Positions 8,343 to 17,124 are shown, counted from the first letter of the stretch. The stretch: DNA of 43,016 bases from Mucilaginibacter sp. (GCF_028287845.1 NZ_JAQBOW010000091.1:1-43016); one strand, 5' to 3'. Notes: a model not told the origin generated them from the sequence alone. Translations and numbers: made by a program.

Positions 8343-8530
8343 ATATTTTGAATTGTCGAAGTACATTATTTATATAGAGTTACCTATTTCATCGATGAAC
8401 AGGACTTTATTATCTATGAACTGGCATTAACAGTTAATTAGCGTTCGTCTACAAATTACTGCGGTTGGTATAAATGTTTTTAGTGGGTCAGTTATTTAAT
8501 ATTCCTTTGTTGTATCAAAAATCACTTGCA

Positions 8531-8737
8531 ATGAAAAAGCTATTTACCAACACCAATCCATTTATACTTTTACTTGCTCCGGTAATGTTTGCATTAATTA
8601 TGGGCATTAGTTATCAGTTTGAACAAAAGAAACAAAATACTGATACAGCTGCTACTTCGGCACACACGTCATTATTTTACAAGGGCATTACCCTTGTAAA
8701 AGCTGTTTGCTCAATTGGTAACCTAGATGTATGGTAA
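8531..8737 (+). CDS. Small hydrophobic peptide of an ABC transporter operon
   Basis: From the ATG at 8531 this is a 68-residue protein, MKKLFTNTNPF followed by a single hydrophobic segment (ILLLAPVMFALIMGISYQF, about residues 12-30), then a polar stretch and a short C-terminus with one Cys. A longer reading from 8474 adds 19 residues without clear coding character; the MKKL start looks natural. The stop overlaps the start of the ABC ATPase by 7 bases, which suggests translational coupling. I cannot assign a family. It may be a small membrane subunit or regulator of the transporter, or a secreted or processed signal; sequence alone does not decide. Confidence 0.65.
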   Translation: MKKLFTNTNPFILLLAPVMFALIMGISYQFEQKKQNTDTAATSAHTSLFYKGITLVKAVCSIGNLDVW

Positions 8738-9663
8738 TCCAAACCGAAGGATTAACCTTTAATTTTGGTAGCCAAACAGTTGTTAAATCATTATCTCTAC
8801 AAGTTCCGGAAGGAAGCATATATGGTTTTCTTGGCCCAAATGGCGCCGGCAAGACTACTACTATAAAATTACTGTTAAACCTTTTGCAAACACAGGAAGG
8901 AAGTATTCGTATATTCGACCTGGACTTTCAAACCAATCGTAAAGAAATATTATCTCAGGTAGGATCGCTTATTGAGCAGCCTGCTATTTACGCGCACCTT
9001 ACCGGTAAAGAAAATTTGCTAAACCGGGCCATCCTATTACAAATTTCTGAAAACCGTGTTGACGAAATGCTGGAACTGGTGCATCTAACCCAGGCAGCGC
9101 ATAAAAAAGCCGGTAATTATTCGCTGGGCATGAAACAACGCTTAGGAATTGCTTTGGCTTTATTATCAGACCCCAAACTATTGATTCTTGACGAGCCGAC
9201 TAACGGCCTTGACCCTAATGGTATTATTGAAATACGCGAACTATTAAAAAAACTGGTAAGCAAACACAATAAAACTGTTTTTATATCAAGCCATTTACTA
9301 GCCGAAATTGAGCGCATGGCTACCCATGTAGGCATTATTAATAATGGCGAATTGCTTTTTCAGGGAAAGATAAAAGACCTGGAGTCGATAAGTCAACCTC
9401 TGGTACGTATTGAAGCTAACAATACTGTTGACGCGGCAAACCTGCTTTCAAAAAACGGTTACCATGTTATTGATGTTAATGACAATTATCTTGCTGTAAC
9501 CTACCAATCAAAAGAAAAAATGGGGCAAATCAATGCTTTGCTTAATAAAAACGGGTATACAATTTACAGTATACACAAAGTACAAAAGGATCTTGAAAAA
9601 CTATTCTTAGACATTACCCAAACCCCGAATAATGAAAGGCTTTATACTATCCCTACAGTCTGA
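8731..9663 (+). CDS. ABC transporter ATP-binding protein (BcrA/LanF-like)
   Basis: This 310-residue ATPase has Walker A GPNGAGKTT (about residues 35-43), signature NYSLGMKQRLGIALAL (about 129-144), Walker B LLILDEPTNGLD and a switch His in SSHLLAEIE. A C-terminal extension of about 90 residues matches the drug- or bacteriocin-resistance exporter class (BcrA, LanF) rather than nutrient importers. The ATG overlaps the stop of the small peptide gene and the 3' end overlaps the permease start by 32 bases, so the three genes are translated as a tight unit. Exporter substrate is unknown. Confidence 0.95.
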   Translation: MVIQTEGLTFNFGSQTVVKSLSLQVPEGSIYGFLGPNGAGKTTTIKLLLNLLQTQEGSIRIFDLDFQTNRKEILSQVGSLIEQPAIYAHLTGKENLLNRAILLQISENRVDEMLELVHLTQAAHKKAGNYSLGMKQRLGIALALLSDPKLLILDEPTNGLDPNGIIEIRELLKKLVSKHNKTVFISSHLLAEIERMATHVGIINNGELLFQGKIKDLESISQPLVRIEANNTVDAANLLSKNGYHVIDVNDNYLAVTYQSKEKMGQINALLNKNGYTIYSIHKVQKDLEKLFLDITQTPNNERLYTIPTV

Positions 9664-10432
9664 ATTTTACAAGAGCCGTAAAACATTAGGATTTTGGGCA
9701 GCTATATTGTTGCCATTAATATTAACGCTATTGGTTTTTATTGGCTTTTACGTAAAAAGTGAAAAAATGACCAATATGCCGGGTATTTTACTTTGGATGC
9801 GTTTTTCGGGGGCCATATTAGGCATAATGGGTTCATTACTGCTACCCATGTTTGTAATATTTGTAGCCTACTCTGTAAACAGCGTTGAACATAAGGCCGA
9901 TACCTGGAAAACATTATTCAGTTTGCCTATAGCCAAATGGTCGGTTTATTCGGCCAAATATTTATATGCACTCTTTTTGGTTATTTTAAGCCTGGGCCTT
10001 TTTGCATTGTTTACCATTGGCTTTGGCAACTTATTGGGCCTTTTAAAACCAGGGTTAAAGTTTTCTGAATACCATATGGAAGTAATGCTGTTACAGGTTT
10101 ACTTTAAGTTATTTTTATCAGCATTAGGTATTTTATCTATTCAGTTTTTGCTGAGCCTTCTTTGGGCCGATTTTTTAAAGCCAATGGGTATTGGGTTTGT
10201 ATGTACCATAGCCGGTGTAATTATGGCTACAGCCAATTGGGAATACGATTTTTGGTTCCCCTATGCCTCTCCCATGATGGCATTAAAAACCATGATGCCG
10301 CATACAAAGGGCCAAAACAACTCTCAAATGGTAATTGATATTTTTACCAAAGATGTTTTTGTAAGCATTGTAATATCGGCAATAGTGTTTATTGCAGGAT
10401 ATTATATTGTGCAGAAAAAGAGTGTGAAATAA
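9632..10432 (+). CDS. ABC-2 type permease
   Basis: This 266-residue membrane protein has six predicted helices (for example FWAAILLPLILTLLVFIGFY near residues 22-41 and VFVSIVISAIVFIAGYYIV near the end), the layout of ABC2 permeases paired with BcrA/LanF-type ATPases. The N-terminal FILSLQSEFYKSRKTLGFW amphipathic stretch is typical. It overlaps the ATPase gene and should form the transmembrane half of the same exporter. Divergence from a LytTR two-component pair suggests an export or resistance module responding to an envelope signal. Confidence 0.92.
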   Translation: MKGFILSLQSEFYKSRKTLGFWAAILLPLILTLLVFIGFYVKSEKMTNMPGILLWMRFSGAILGIMGSLLLPMFVIFVAYSVNSVEHKADTWKTLFSLPIAKWSVYSAKYLYALFLVILSLGLFALFTIGFGNLLGLLKPGLKFSEYHMEVMLLQVYFKLFLSALGILSIQFLLSLLWADFLKPMGIGFVCTIAGVIMATANWEYDFWFPYASPMMALKTMMPHTKGQNNSQMVIDIFTKDVFVSIVISAIVFIAGYYIVQKKSVK

Positions 10433-10460
10433 TAGACTGTAAGCATTTTTTTATATTTAA

Positions 10461-13400
10461 TTATTCCTCCTCATCCCCCGCGATAGCCAGCATATCATCA
10501 ACCTGTTTAAAATTGCTGCGTACAAAGTGGCACCAGTCGCATTCTTTTTTACCGCAACCGCTATTAAAATCATGCGCCATAATTTTTTGGTAAACCGAGG
10601 TGATCTGATCTGTCACCAAGGCAACATCATCCGGGTGTATTACAATCTTTTCTTTATGATATTCGCCCTCGTTTATGGGTTCAACAAAATCAAAAATGGT
10701 TGTTGTTGCTTCCCAGTCATTACTGCGGTCGTTGTCTATTAATATTTTATAAAACACAGCCTGGCGCCAATAATCGCCGCCCTCGGGTTTGTCATTTGTT
10801 GGACCAACTAACTTGTCTTTAGCATTTTTTAGCTTGCCTGTTTTATAATCAACAATGGTAGCCTGTTTACCCTCAAACTCTATTTTATCCAGGTTACCTT
10901 TTATAGGTACGCCTTGTATTTCAATATTTTTAATACTCCGCTCGGTTACTGCTACCTTGTTCCATTTGGTAATGTTTTGCTCATAATATGGCGGCAATAT
11001 CTTTTCGCCATAATCAACACGCAGTTTAAATTCTTCTTTGGTGAACGAATCGCGGTTACGGTACATGTACCATTTAAACTCTTTCATAAACTGTCCGGTC
11101 GATGGGAAATTATCGTCATCATCCTTTAACCACCTGAAGGCTTTGTTTAATGCCCAATGCACCGCCTGCCCAAATGTTGCCGAGGGGCTTTTACCAGACG
11201 GTACCCTAATTAAACACTGGAAATAAAACCTGAGCGGGCAATCTAAAAAGTTATTTAAATGCGTAACCGACAGGGTATAATTTTGTAGTAATTGGTTAAT
11301 GTAATTGGTATCCAGCAGTTCAACCTTTGGCTTATCAGCTTCGCTAAACTGGGTTGCATAAAACTCAAGCATATTGGTTTCTGTAACTTTAGGATGCCCG
11401 ATAACCATATCGGTATCAGCCAATATTTCGCCAATAAATTGTGACGGTTCCTGCTCTTTGCCCTTTTTATCTTTATTAGCATACGATATCATGAGGCATT
11501 GTTTGGCGCGGGTAAGTGCTACATAAAACAACCGCCTCGACTCTTCTTTTTGAGCGATATCATCATTTGTAGCTTGCGTCAACGTATCTGGGTAGCTGAA
11601 ACCTGTATTGCGGCCCTTGCTGTCCCACGTTTTTTTATCACATCCAATAAAAAACACATGCTCAAACTCCTGTCCTTTTGAACCATGCGCAGTGAAGAAA
11701 TTTACACCATTATCAGAATAGATAACCTGGTTCAAATCCAACCGGATACGGTGTTCTTTCATGGTATCGATAGTAGCCAGCAGATCGGCTATTTTTATTT
11801 CGGGCTTTTTGCGACTCTCGTCCTTTAAAAAATTAAAGAAATTAGTGAGCACCTGCATGTAAGTTCCCTTATCTGCCTGCTGCATAATATACCGCAGGAT
11901 ACCCATTTTACCAATAACCTGCTGAAAAAGCTGTTGTAGTGTAATGCTTACCGCATCGCCTATCAGCTCATCAATATTATTAATGAGGTATTTCATTTCG
12001 GTATTCGGCTCGGCATCAAACAGGTTGGGTTGTTTGGGGGCGCGCATTTCATGTATATACCGACGCAATGATGTTTTGGGCTGATTGTTGGCTGATGTAA
12101 CAAAATTTTCTTTTGATACCGCTATGCTTGCCTTGGCAATTTCTATAGGTGCTATGGTAAAGAAATCATAATGCATGATCTCGAACAACAACTCATCACC
12201 GCTATAAGGCGAATTAAGCTCCATAGCCAAATAGCGCAATATGTTTATGATCTTTTCACCAAACGGAATGGTCAACACATCTATTTTCCGGCGGGTGTTT
12301 ACGGCTATTTTCTGGGTATCTAAAAAATGTATCAGGTCCTCTACCTGGCTATGGTTACGGTAGATAACGGCTATCTCCCCCGGCGGCGTACCTTTTTCTA
12401 CCAAATGTTTTATGCTAATGGCTACATCAACCATTTCCTGATCGGGATTTTCATACTCGCGTATAACCGGCTTTACCACCAGTTCATCAAAACGTGAATG
12501 TGACGACTGCAAGCTTTTATCCAACGCCAGCTGCCGGGTTAAACGCTCGTTATTATTGTTGATAAGCGCTTTAGAAATATCCAATATATGTTGATTAGAC
12601 CGGTAATTATGTTTAAGCACAACAGTTGATAGCGTACTTACATAATCATTAGCAAAATCCAAAATGTTCTTCATGTTGGCACCCTGAAACTTGAAGATAG
12701 ACTGGTCATCATCGCCTACCACAAATACATTGGGTGTTTCCCAGTAGTTCAATAAAAACTTAAGCAACTCATTTTGCGCTCCACTGGTATCCTGGAACTC
12801 ATCCACCAAAATATAATGATAGCGTTCCTGGTACTTGCGTAATATCTCTTCATTTTCACGGAAAGCCTTTAATACCCAAATGATCATATCATCATAATCA
12901 TACCGGCCGCTGGCTTTCATTTTGGCATCGTAGCGCTGGTATTCAACCACCGCTGCCAGCAGTTTTTTCATGAGGTCATGCGCGGCATCAATATCTTTTT
13001 GCTTGGGATCGCCAATGCTTATGCCTTTGGCAGAATTCCCCCGCTTATAAATAAATTCTTCCCGGTTAGGCAGATCATCCAGATATTCGTTTATAGCGTT
13101 TTCAATAAATTGCTCATTCCAGTTTTCCCGCTTCATGGTAGAGAACAAACTCTTTAACCGGGGTACATCATAATAAATATCGCCCGTAAAACGCTTTAGT
13201 AAATGCTCATTCGGAAGATCATCCACTAATTCCCTGAACAACATTGCCGACTCGAGGTCAGACAATGGCTCTAAATTCAATTTGCCAAAGTACTCCAGAT
13301 TTTCCTGTATCACCTCATTACAAAAAGCATGGAAGGTATAAATGTGTATTCGGTAAGCATCAGGCCCAATAAACTCAAATAAACGCTTGCGCATGGCTAC

Positions 13401-13628
13401 TGCACCCGCATCAGTGTAGGTAAGGCAAAGTATTTCACCGGGCAACGCGTCGGTATCCGTCAATATTTTGCCGATACGCGCAGCCAGTATCTGTGTTTTG
13501 CCTGTACCGGGGCCGGCAATAACCAACACAGGGCCATCCATTTTATTTACGGCCGCCAGTTGCTCGGGGTTTAGGCCGGCTAATGCCTCCTGGAATTTTT
13601 GGTTGTATTTATTGGGGGTGGATTGCAT
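10461..13628 (-). CDS. UvrD/PcrA-like helicase fused to a PD-(D/E)XK nuclease
   Basis: This 1055-residue protein is a superfamily 1A helicase: Walker A AGPGTGKT (38-45), motif II LVDEFQDT (about 274-281), GDDDQSIFKFQGA, FFTAHGSKGQEFEHVFF and YVALTRAKQCLM. The last 270 residues form a RecB/AddB-type nuclease with GNLDKIEF and IVDYKTGK active-site blocks. Four cysteines fit a 4Fe-4S clasp: one in LDCPLRFYFQC near residue 800, and Cys1025, Cys1030 and Cys1033 near the C-terminus. It should unwind and cut DNA, in repair or in defence. The start is 13 bases behind the toxin gene at 13642, and I see no separate promoter. Confidence 0.93.
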   Translation of the reverse strand: MQSTPNKYNQKFQEALAGLNPEQLAAVNKMDGPVLVIAGPGTGKTQILAARIGKILTDTDALPGEILCLTYTDAGAVAMRKRLFEFIGPDAYRIHIYTFHAFCNEVIQENLEYFGKLNLEPLSDLESAMLFRELVDDLPNEHLLKRFTGDIYYDVPRLKSLFSTMKRENWNEQFIENAINEYLDDLPNREEFIYKRGNSAKGISIGDPKQKDIDAAHDLMKKLLAAVVEYQRYDAKMKASGRYDYDDMIIWVLKAFRENEEILRKYQERYHYILVDEFQDTSGAQNELLKFLLNYWETPNVFVVGDDDQSIFKFQGANMKNILDFANDYVSTLSTVVLKHNYRSNQHILDISKALINNNNERLTRQLALDKSLQSSHSRFDELVVKPVIREYENPDQEMVDVAISIKHLVEKGTPPGEIAVIYRNHSQVEDLIHFLDTQKIAVNTRRKIDVLTIPFGEKIINILRYLAMELNSPYSGDELLFEIMHYDFFTIAPIEIAKASIAVSKENFVTSANNQPKTSLRRYIHEMRAPKQPNLFDAEPNTEMKYLINNIDELIGDAVSITLQQLFQQVIGKMGILRYIMQQADKGTYMQVLTNFFNFLKDESRKKPEIKIADLLATIDTMKEHRIRLDLNQVIYSDNGVNFFTAHGSKGQEFEHVFFIGCDKKTWDSKGRNTGFSYPDTLTQATNDDIAQKEESRRLFYVALTRAKQCLMISYANKDKKGKEQEPSQFIGEILADTDMVIGHPKVTETNMLEFYATQFSEADKPKVELLDTNYINQLLQNYTLSVTHLNNFLDCPLRFYFQCLIRVPSGKSPSATFGQAVHWALNKAFRWLKDDDDNFPSTGQFMKEFKWYMYRNRDSFTKEEFKLRVDYGEKILPPYYEQNITKWNKVAVTERSIKNIEIQGVPIKGNLDKIEFEGKQATIVDYKTGKLKNAKDKLVGPTNDKPEGGDYWRQAVFYKILIDNDRSNDWEATTTIFDFVEPINEGEYHKEKIVIHPDDVALVTDQITSVYQKIMAHDFNSGCGKKECDWCHFVRSNFKQVDDMLAIAGDEEE

Positions 13629-13641
13629 AGCAATTAAAGAT

Positions 13642-13929
13642 TTAGAAAATTGGTTCTTGCCGGTTATCCCAAAAGAACAATATGGTTATAAATTCATGAT
13701 GAATTTCGTAAAACATAGAAGTTTGAGGAGAAATAATTGCCTGCCTGACATTATTACCATTAAGAGATGCCTTATACATATAAGGCTGATCTGCAATAAG
13801 CGATAATATTTTTTGAGTATGTTTTACAAATCCTTCAGCTTGTTTTAAGGCCCACCTATTTTCGATAAATAAAACTATACTATCAAACGTCTCAGTAGCT
13901 TCATCTGTCCAGAATATGGCCAGACTCAT
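13642..13929 (-). CDS. RelE/ParE-family toxin
   Basis: This 95-residue protein fits the RelE/ParE fold: WTDEATETFDSIVLFIENRW helix pair at the N-terminus, then a beta sheet with MYKAS, RQAIISPQTSMFYEI and the C-terminal strand FITILFFWDNRQ. ParE members poison gyrase and RelE members cut mRNA on the ribosome; which applies is not visible. The start ATG overlaps the antitoxin stop by 4 bases (ATGA, 13926-13929), the usual arrangement with the antitoxin first. The following gene downstream is the helicase-nuclease. Confidence 0.85.
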   Translation of the reverse strand: MSLAIFWTDEATETFDSIVLFIENRWALKQAEGFVKHTQKILSLIADQPYMYKASLNGNNVRQAIISPQTSMFYEIHHEFITILFFWDNRQEPIF

Positions 13930-14153
13930 AAATACTTGCTGTATCTTTTCATTACCTCTTCATGAGGTATCAATTTACCATCAGCAGCTTGTTTTCTACT
14001 TCGTTCAATCCCGGCTTTTACATGCTCGGGCAAATCGTTCCAAAAGTCCTTATCATTACTTTCAAAAACTTCTTTTATTTGGAGCAATACAGCTTCGTCA
14101 TCCGTTTCGAGTAAACGCTTTGCTAATGCTATTTTTTCAATTTGCACGTCCAT
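13926..14153 (-). CDS. Antitoxin of the RelE/ParE-type module
   Basis: From the ATG at 14153 this is a 75-residue protein beginning MDVQIEKIALAKRLLETDDE, helical and acidic, ending IPHEEVMKRYSKYL, a tail common in antitoxins of RelE/ParE pairs. A reading from a TTG two codons upstream is possible, but that codon lies within the promoter element at 14157-14164. It should bind and neutralise the toxin at 13642-13929 and repress the operon. I do not recognise the exact antitoxin family. Confidence 0.8.
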   Translation of the reverse strand: MDVQIEKIALAKRLLETDDEAVLLQIKEVFESNDKDFWNDLPEHVKAGIERSRKQAADGKLIPHEEVMKRYSKYL

Positions 14154-14156
14154 ATT

Positions 14157-14164
14157 CAAATTTA
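14157..14164 (-). promoter_or_regulatory. -7 promoter element for the toxin-antitoxin operon
   Basis: The minus strand reads TAAATTTG and ends 3 bases before the antitoxin ATG, so the message would have almost no leader. It may also drive the helicase gene downstream. Confidence 0.5.
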
Positions 14165-14240
14165 CTATAATTAAACTAAATTTTTAATATTTGAAAACTA
14201 AAAACTCAAAGTAGCGTCTACAACAGTTATCTTTACCGCC

Positions 14241-14245
14241 GGAGG
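14241..14245 (+). promoter_or_regulatory. Strong Shine-Dalgarno before the 76-residue protein
   Basis: GGAGG lies 9 bases before the ATG at 14255. Such sites are uncommon in Bacteroidota, which mostly initiate without them; here it supports the start choice. Confidence 0.6.
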
Positions 14246-14254
14246 ATTGAGACT

Positions 14255-14485
14255 ATGGGATTACCGCTACGGATTACTTTTGATGACAAAGACTATGTTT
14301 ATCAAATACTTAATACTAACCTTATCAATAAAAACACTACCGAATTAGAAATAATTTTTAACGGCGAAAAGGTGGAATTAATTATGGATAATAAAACCTG
14401 GATACAAAAAGATAAAAGCAATACCATTGACCCTAACCTGGTACAGGCACTCGGGCGTTCTGTATCCTTGCGGTTGAGGATGTGA
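14255..14485 (+). CDS. Small conserved-looking hypothetical protein
   Basis: This 76-residue protein has beta-rich, soluble character (LRITFDDKDYVYQIL, ELEIIFNGEKVELIM) with no signal peptide or membrane segment. A Shine-Dalgarno GGAGG at 14241-14245 precedes the ATG, which argues that it is translated. It sits alone between the divergent toxin-antitoxin module and the convergent GH3 gene. I do not recognise a family and assign no function. Confidence 0.65.
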   Translation: MGLPLRITFDDKDYVYQILNTNLINKNTTELEIIFNGEKVELIMDNKTWIQKDKSNTIDPNLVQALGRSVSLRLRM

Positions 14486-14499
14486 TAAACGGTTATAGT

Positions 14500-16218
14500 T
14501 TATAAACCTGCCCCATTAGGGAAATACACATTCACGCTCACGGATAGTTTGCCGGTTGGCTTTAATTGCCGTGTAATTACCTTTACGGCTGCCCGCTGTA
14601 GCTCATCACTCATTTGATAGCAGGCAATAAGGGCACCGCTTTTTTCGATGCCCGGCAAACCGGCAATGGTATATGGGTTTGCAAAAACGCTTATCACCGT
14701 ATTATTATGTTCGGCCAGGGCAGTAATAAATTCTTTAACCCCATTACTGTAATCGAGCTTACTTTGCGGGCGCGCACGGGTATCATGTATACCTACGTAA
14801 ACCTGCCCATAATCTTTTAAGGTTTCCAGCATCCTGTTCAGCTCGGCAACCGGGGTGCTTTTGTTTATGGTAAATAGGGTACTGTTGTTATACCATTTAG
14901 CCAGCTCGGTTTGAAAAACCGTTTCTTTATCAACCCCGATACTTATAATAGCTGTTTTTTGTATGGGGTTAAGCTCCAGTGTTTGGGCATTACCCTTTAG
15001 TAACGTCACCGCGGCATCGCTTAGTTGTTGTACCAGTTCGCGGGCGGCAGGCCTATTCAAATCAGCAAATAAATGTTCTGTAGAAACTTCATGCAGATTA
15101 TTTAATCCCGACCAGTATTTTGCGGCCAGCACTTTTTTAACCTTCGCTTCAAACTGTTCGTCAGGTATATCGCCCCTGCGCACGGCACGTCTTATTTTTT
15201 GTATTGCTTTTTTAGAATCGCCTGATAATTCAATAATATCATTACCTGCTAAAAAAGCTTTCAGCTCCGCTTCACCGTCAGGGTAATATTTGGTTACGGC
15301 TTTCATTTCCATCGCATCAGACACTATCAGTCCTTTAAACCCTAGTTCGTTTTTTAATACGCGGGTCACAATTTTTTTAGATAGCGTAGATGGCTGGTTT
15401 TTAGTACTATCTAAAGCAGGTATACTCATATGAGCTATCATTACACCGGCTATGCCCGCCTTTACCGCTTCGCGGAAAGGGTATTCTTCCAATGAATCTA
15501 ACCGCTCAACGCTAAAAGGCAACAGCGGCAAATCCAAATGCGAATCAACATTGGTATCACCATGACCGGGGAAATGCTTTGCAGTTGTTAGCAGCCCGGC
15601 ATTTTGCATACCTTTAAAATAGGCTATTCCCTTTTTTGCAACATTGTATTTATTATCACCAAACGACCGGTAGTTAATAACTGGATTATTGGGGTTATTA
15701 TTTACATCCATATCCGGCCCAAAATTCATTTGCATGCCCAACCGCTTAAAATCATAAGCCACCTGCTGCCCCATTTTATAAATCAGGCTATTATCCTGTA
15801 TGGCCCCTAAAGTCATTTGATAAGGATATGATATGGTAGAATCTAACCGCATTCCAACTCCCCACTCGCCATCCATAGCTATTAATAATGGCACGTTTGA
15901 TATTTTTTGATACCGGTTAATCAGATCAGCTTGCCTCACCGGGCCACCCTGAAAAAACACCAGCCCGCCCACCTGTTGGCTTTTGATAACTTTAGCTACC
16001 GAGTCCTCATAAGCCAAACCTCTATTGGTATGCGCTCTTACAAAAAACAATTGCGCCACTTTTTGCCTTCGGTTCAGCGTTTTATATACTGAATCTACCC
16101 AATGATTTTGGTGGCTCAGTATTTGGATATAATTATCCTGTTGGGCAAAAGCATCCAGGTTAAAAAGATTAAAGATAAGTAGTAAAACAGGTAGTAATTT
16201 TTTTTTCAATCGACGCAT
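14500..16218 (-). CDS. Glycoside hydrolase family 3, beta-N-acetylhexosaminidase-like
   Basis: This 572-residue enzyme has a signal peptide (MRRLKKKLLPVLLLIFNL to DAFAQ) and a GH3 catalytic TIM barrel. Hallmarks are KHFPGHGDTNVDSHLDLP, the NagZ-type His-Asp loop that serves as acid/base, and LIVSDAMEM with the catalytic nucleophile Asp. A second domain of about 180 residues follows. NagZ-like enzymes cleave N-acetylglucosamine from peptidoglycan fragments or other glycans; the signal peptide places it in the periplasm or at the outer membrane. I start it at 16218 because an earlier possible start (16281) would put 21 residues before the signal peptide and lies upstream of a promoter element. 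No C-terminal beta-lactamase-like domain is present, unlike many Bacteroidota GH3 fusions. Confidence 0.9.
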   Translation of the reverse strand: MRRLKKKLLPVLLLIFNLFNLDAFAQQDNYIQILSHQNHWVDSVYKTLNRRQKVAQLFFVRAHTNRGLAYEDSVAKVIKSQQVGGLVFFQGGPVRQADLINRYQKISNVPLLIAMDGEWGVGMRLDSTISYPYQMTLGAIQDNSLIYKMGQQVAYDFKRLGMQMNFGPDMDVNNNPNNPVINYRSFGDNKYNVAKKGIAYFKGMQNAGLLTTAKHFPGHGDTNVDSHLDLPLLPFSVERLDSLEEYPFREAVKAGIAGVMIAHMSIPALDSTKNQPSTLSKKIVTRVLKNELGFKGLIVSDAMEMKAVTKYYPDGEAELKAFLAGNDIIELSGDSKKAIQKIRRAVRRGDIPDEQFEAKVKKVLAAKYWSGLNNLHEVSTEHLFADLNRPAARELVQQLSDAAVTLLKGNAQTLELNPIQKTAIISIGVDKETVFQTELAKWYNNSTLFTINKSTPVAELNRMLETLKDYGQVYVGIHDTRARPQSKLDYSNGVKEFITALAEHNNTVISVFANPYTIAGLPGIEKSGALIACYQMSDELQRAAVKVITRQLKPTGKLSVSVNVYFPNGAGL

Positions 16219-16222
16219 ACAC

Positions 16223-16230
16223 CAAAAGTA
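16223..16230 (-). promoter_or_regulatory. -7 promoter element for the GH3 gene
   Basis: The minus strand reads TACTTTTG and ends 4 bases before the ATG at 16218, again pointing to a nearly leaderless message. Confidence 0.5.
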
Positions 16231-16367
16231 AATTAAAATGATAAAAAATTGCAACTCTTTATTATTAAACGCCGTATACATAGTAACGGTTATTAAAAAG
16301 TTAATTATTACAACTTTTTTACACAGGTTTAAAAATCAAATACACTTCATTTAAAATATATAATATA

Positions 16368-17003
16368 ATGAAAAAATATATCCTTTTAGCCACTATGCTG
16401 CTAATTGTGGGAAGTGTACGTGCTCAAACATTTTTAAACAGTGACCGTGCCGATCTATCCGGCGCCGGCCTGCCAAGCGTAACGGTTGAAGCAGGTGCAG
16501 CATTATCAAGCACAACGGGCGGCACTAATTTTAACACCAGCAGCTTAGCAGGTTTTACCGCTGGGTTTTCTTTTGATCTGCCGGTTAATACCACTCTGGC
16601 TATTGTACCAGAGATATTATATGCACAAAAAGGGTATAGCGCAGCCACCCCATTTGGTAATTTTACATTACGCTCGCAGTTTATTGATGCACCGTTACTG
16701 GCAAAGTTTCGCGCCGGCTCCAGAATTAATTTTTACGCAGGTCCGCAACTGTCTTATATGATCGCTTCATCAAGTAAATTTAGCAGTAGCTTTTCATCAG
16801 CGGCCCAACAAAATTACGACATCAGCGGAAGCAATCTTTTAGTTGATGGTGTTGTTGGACTGGGTATAAATATTAGCCATACTGTAGAACTGCGTGCCCG
16901 TTACGCTGTTGATCTGCAAGGAAAAAACACCAATGGTAACACGTTTGTACCTGCTTACCGTAACCAGGCCTTACAAATGGGCTTTGGTTTTAAATTGAAT
17001 TAA
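16368..17003 (+). CDS. Outer-membrane beta-barrel protein (PorT-like)
   Basis: This 211-residue protein has a clear signal peptide (KKYILLATMLLIVGSVRAQ, cut after residue 20) followed by alternating beta strands such as FTAGFSFDLPVN, LAIVPEILYAQKGYS and INFYAGPQLSYMI, ending in LQMGFGFKLN with a terminal hydrophobic/aromatic pattern. This matches the outer-membrane beta-barrel (OMP_b-brl_2) family of about 200 residues widespread in Bacteroidota. Function is unknown. A terminator follows at 17024. Confidence 0.87.
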   Translation: MKKYILLATMLLIVGSVRAQTFLNSDRADLSGAGLPSVTVEAGAALSSTTGGTNFNTSSLAGFTAGFSFDLPVNTTLAIVPEILYAQKGYSAATPFGNFTLRSQFIDAPLLAKFRAGSRINFYAGPQLSYMIASSSKFSSSFSSAAQQNYDISGSNLLVDGVVGLGINISHTVELRARYAVDLQGKNTNGNTFVPAYRNQALQMGFGFKLN

Positions 17004-17023
17004 TAACTAAACCTTATAACCAA

Positions 17024-17055
17024 AAAAGCCATCCGTAATACGGGTGGCTTTTTGC
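17024..17055 (+). terminator. Rho-independent terminator after the barrel gene
   Basis: AAAAGCCATCCG (17024-17035) pairs with CGGGTGGCTTTT (17041-17052) with one G-U pair, followed by Ts. Confidence 0.85.
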
Positions 17056-17116
17056 TTTGTGATGATTGCAACCATTTACTTACATAGTGTGTATTATTCG
17101 AAATGACAAGGATTGG

Positions 17117-17124
17117 TATATTTG
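17117..17124 (+). promoter_or_regulatory. -7 promoter element for the acyltransferase
   Basis: TATATTTG matches TAnnTTTG and ends 9 bases before the ATG at 17134. It overlaps the possible upstream TTG start, which it therefore argues against. Confidence 0.5.

Noticed and set aside
8474..8530. Longer start for the small ABC-operon peptide
   Set aside because: The extra 19 residues have no clear coding character and the MKKL start at 8531 gives a normal positively charged N-terminus before the hydrophobic segment.
16219..16281. Earlier start for the GH3 enzyme
   Set aside because: It would lie upstream of the promoter element and put 21 residues before the signal peptide.
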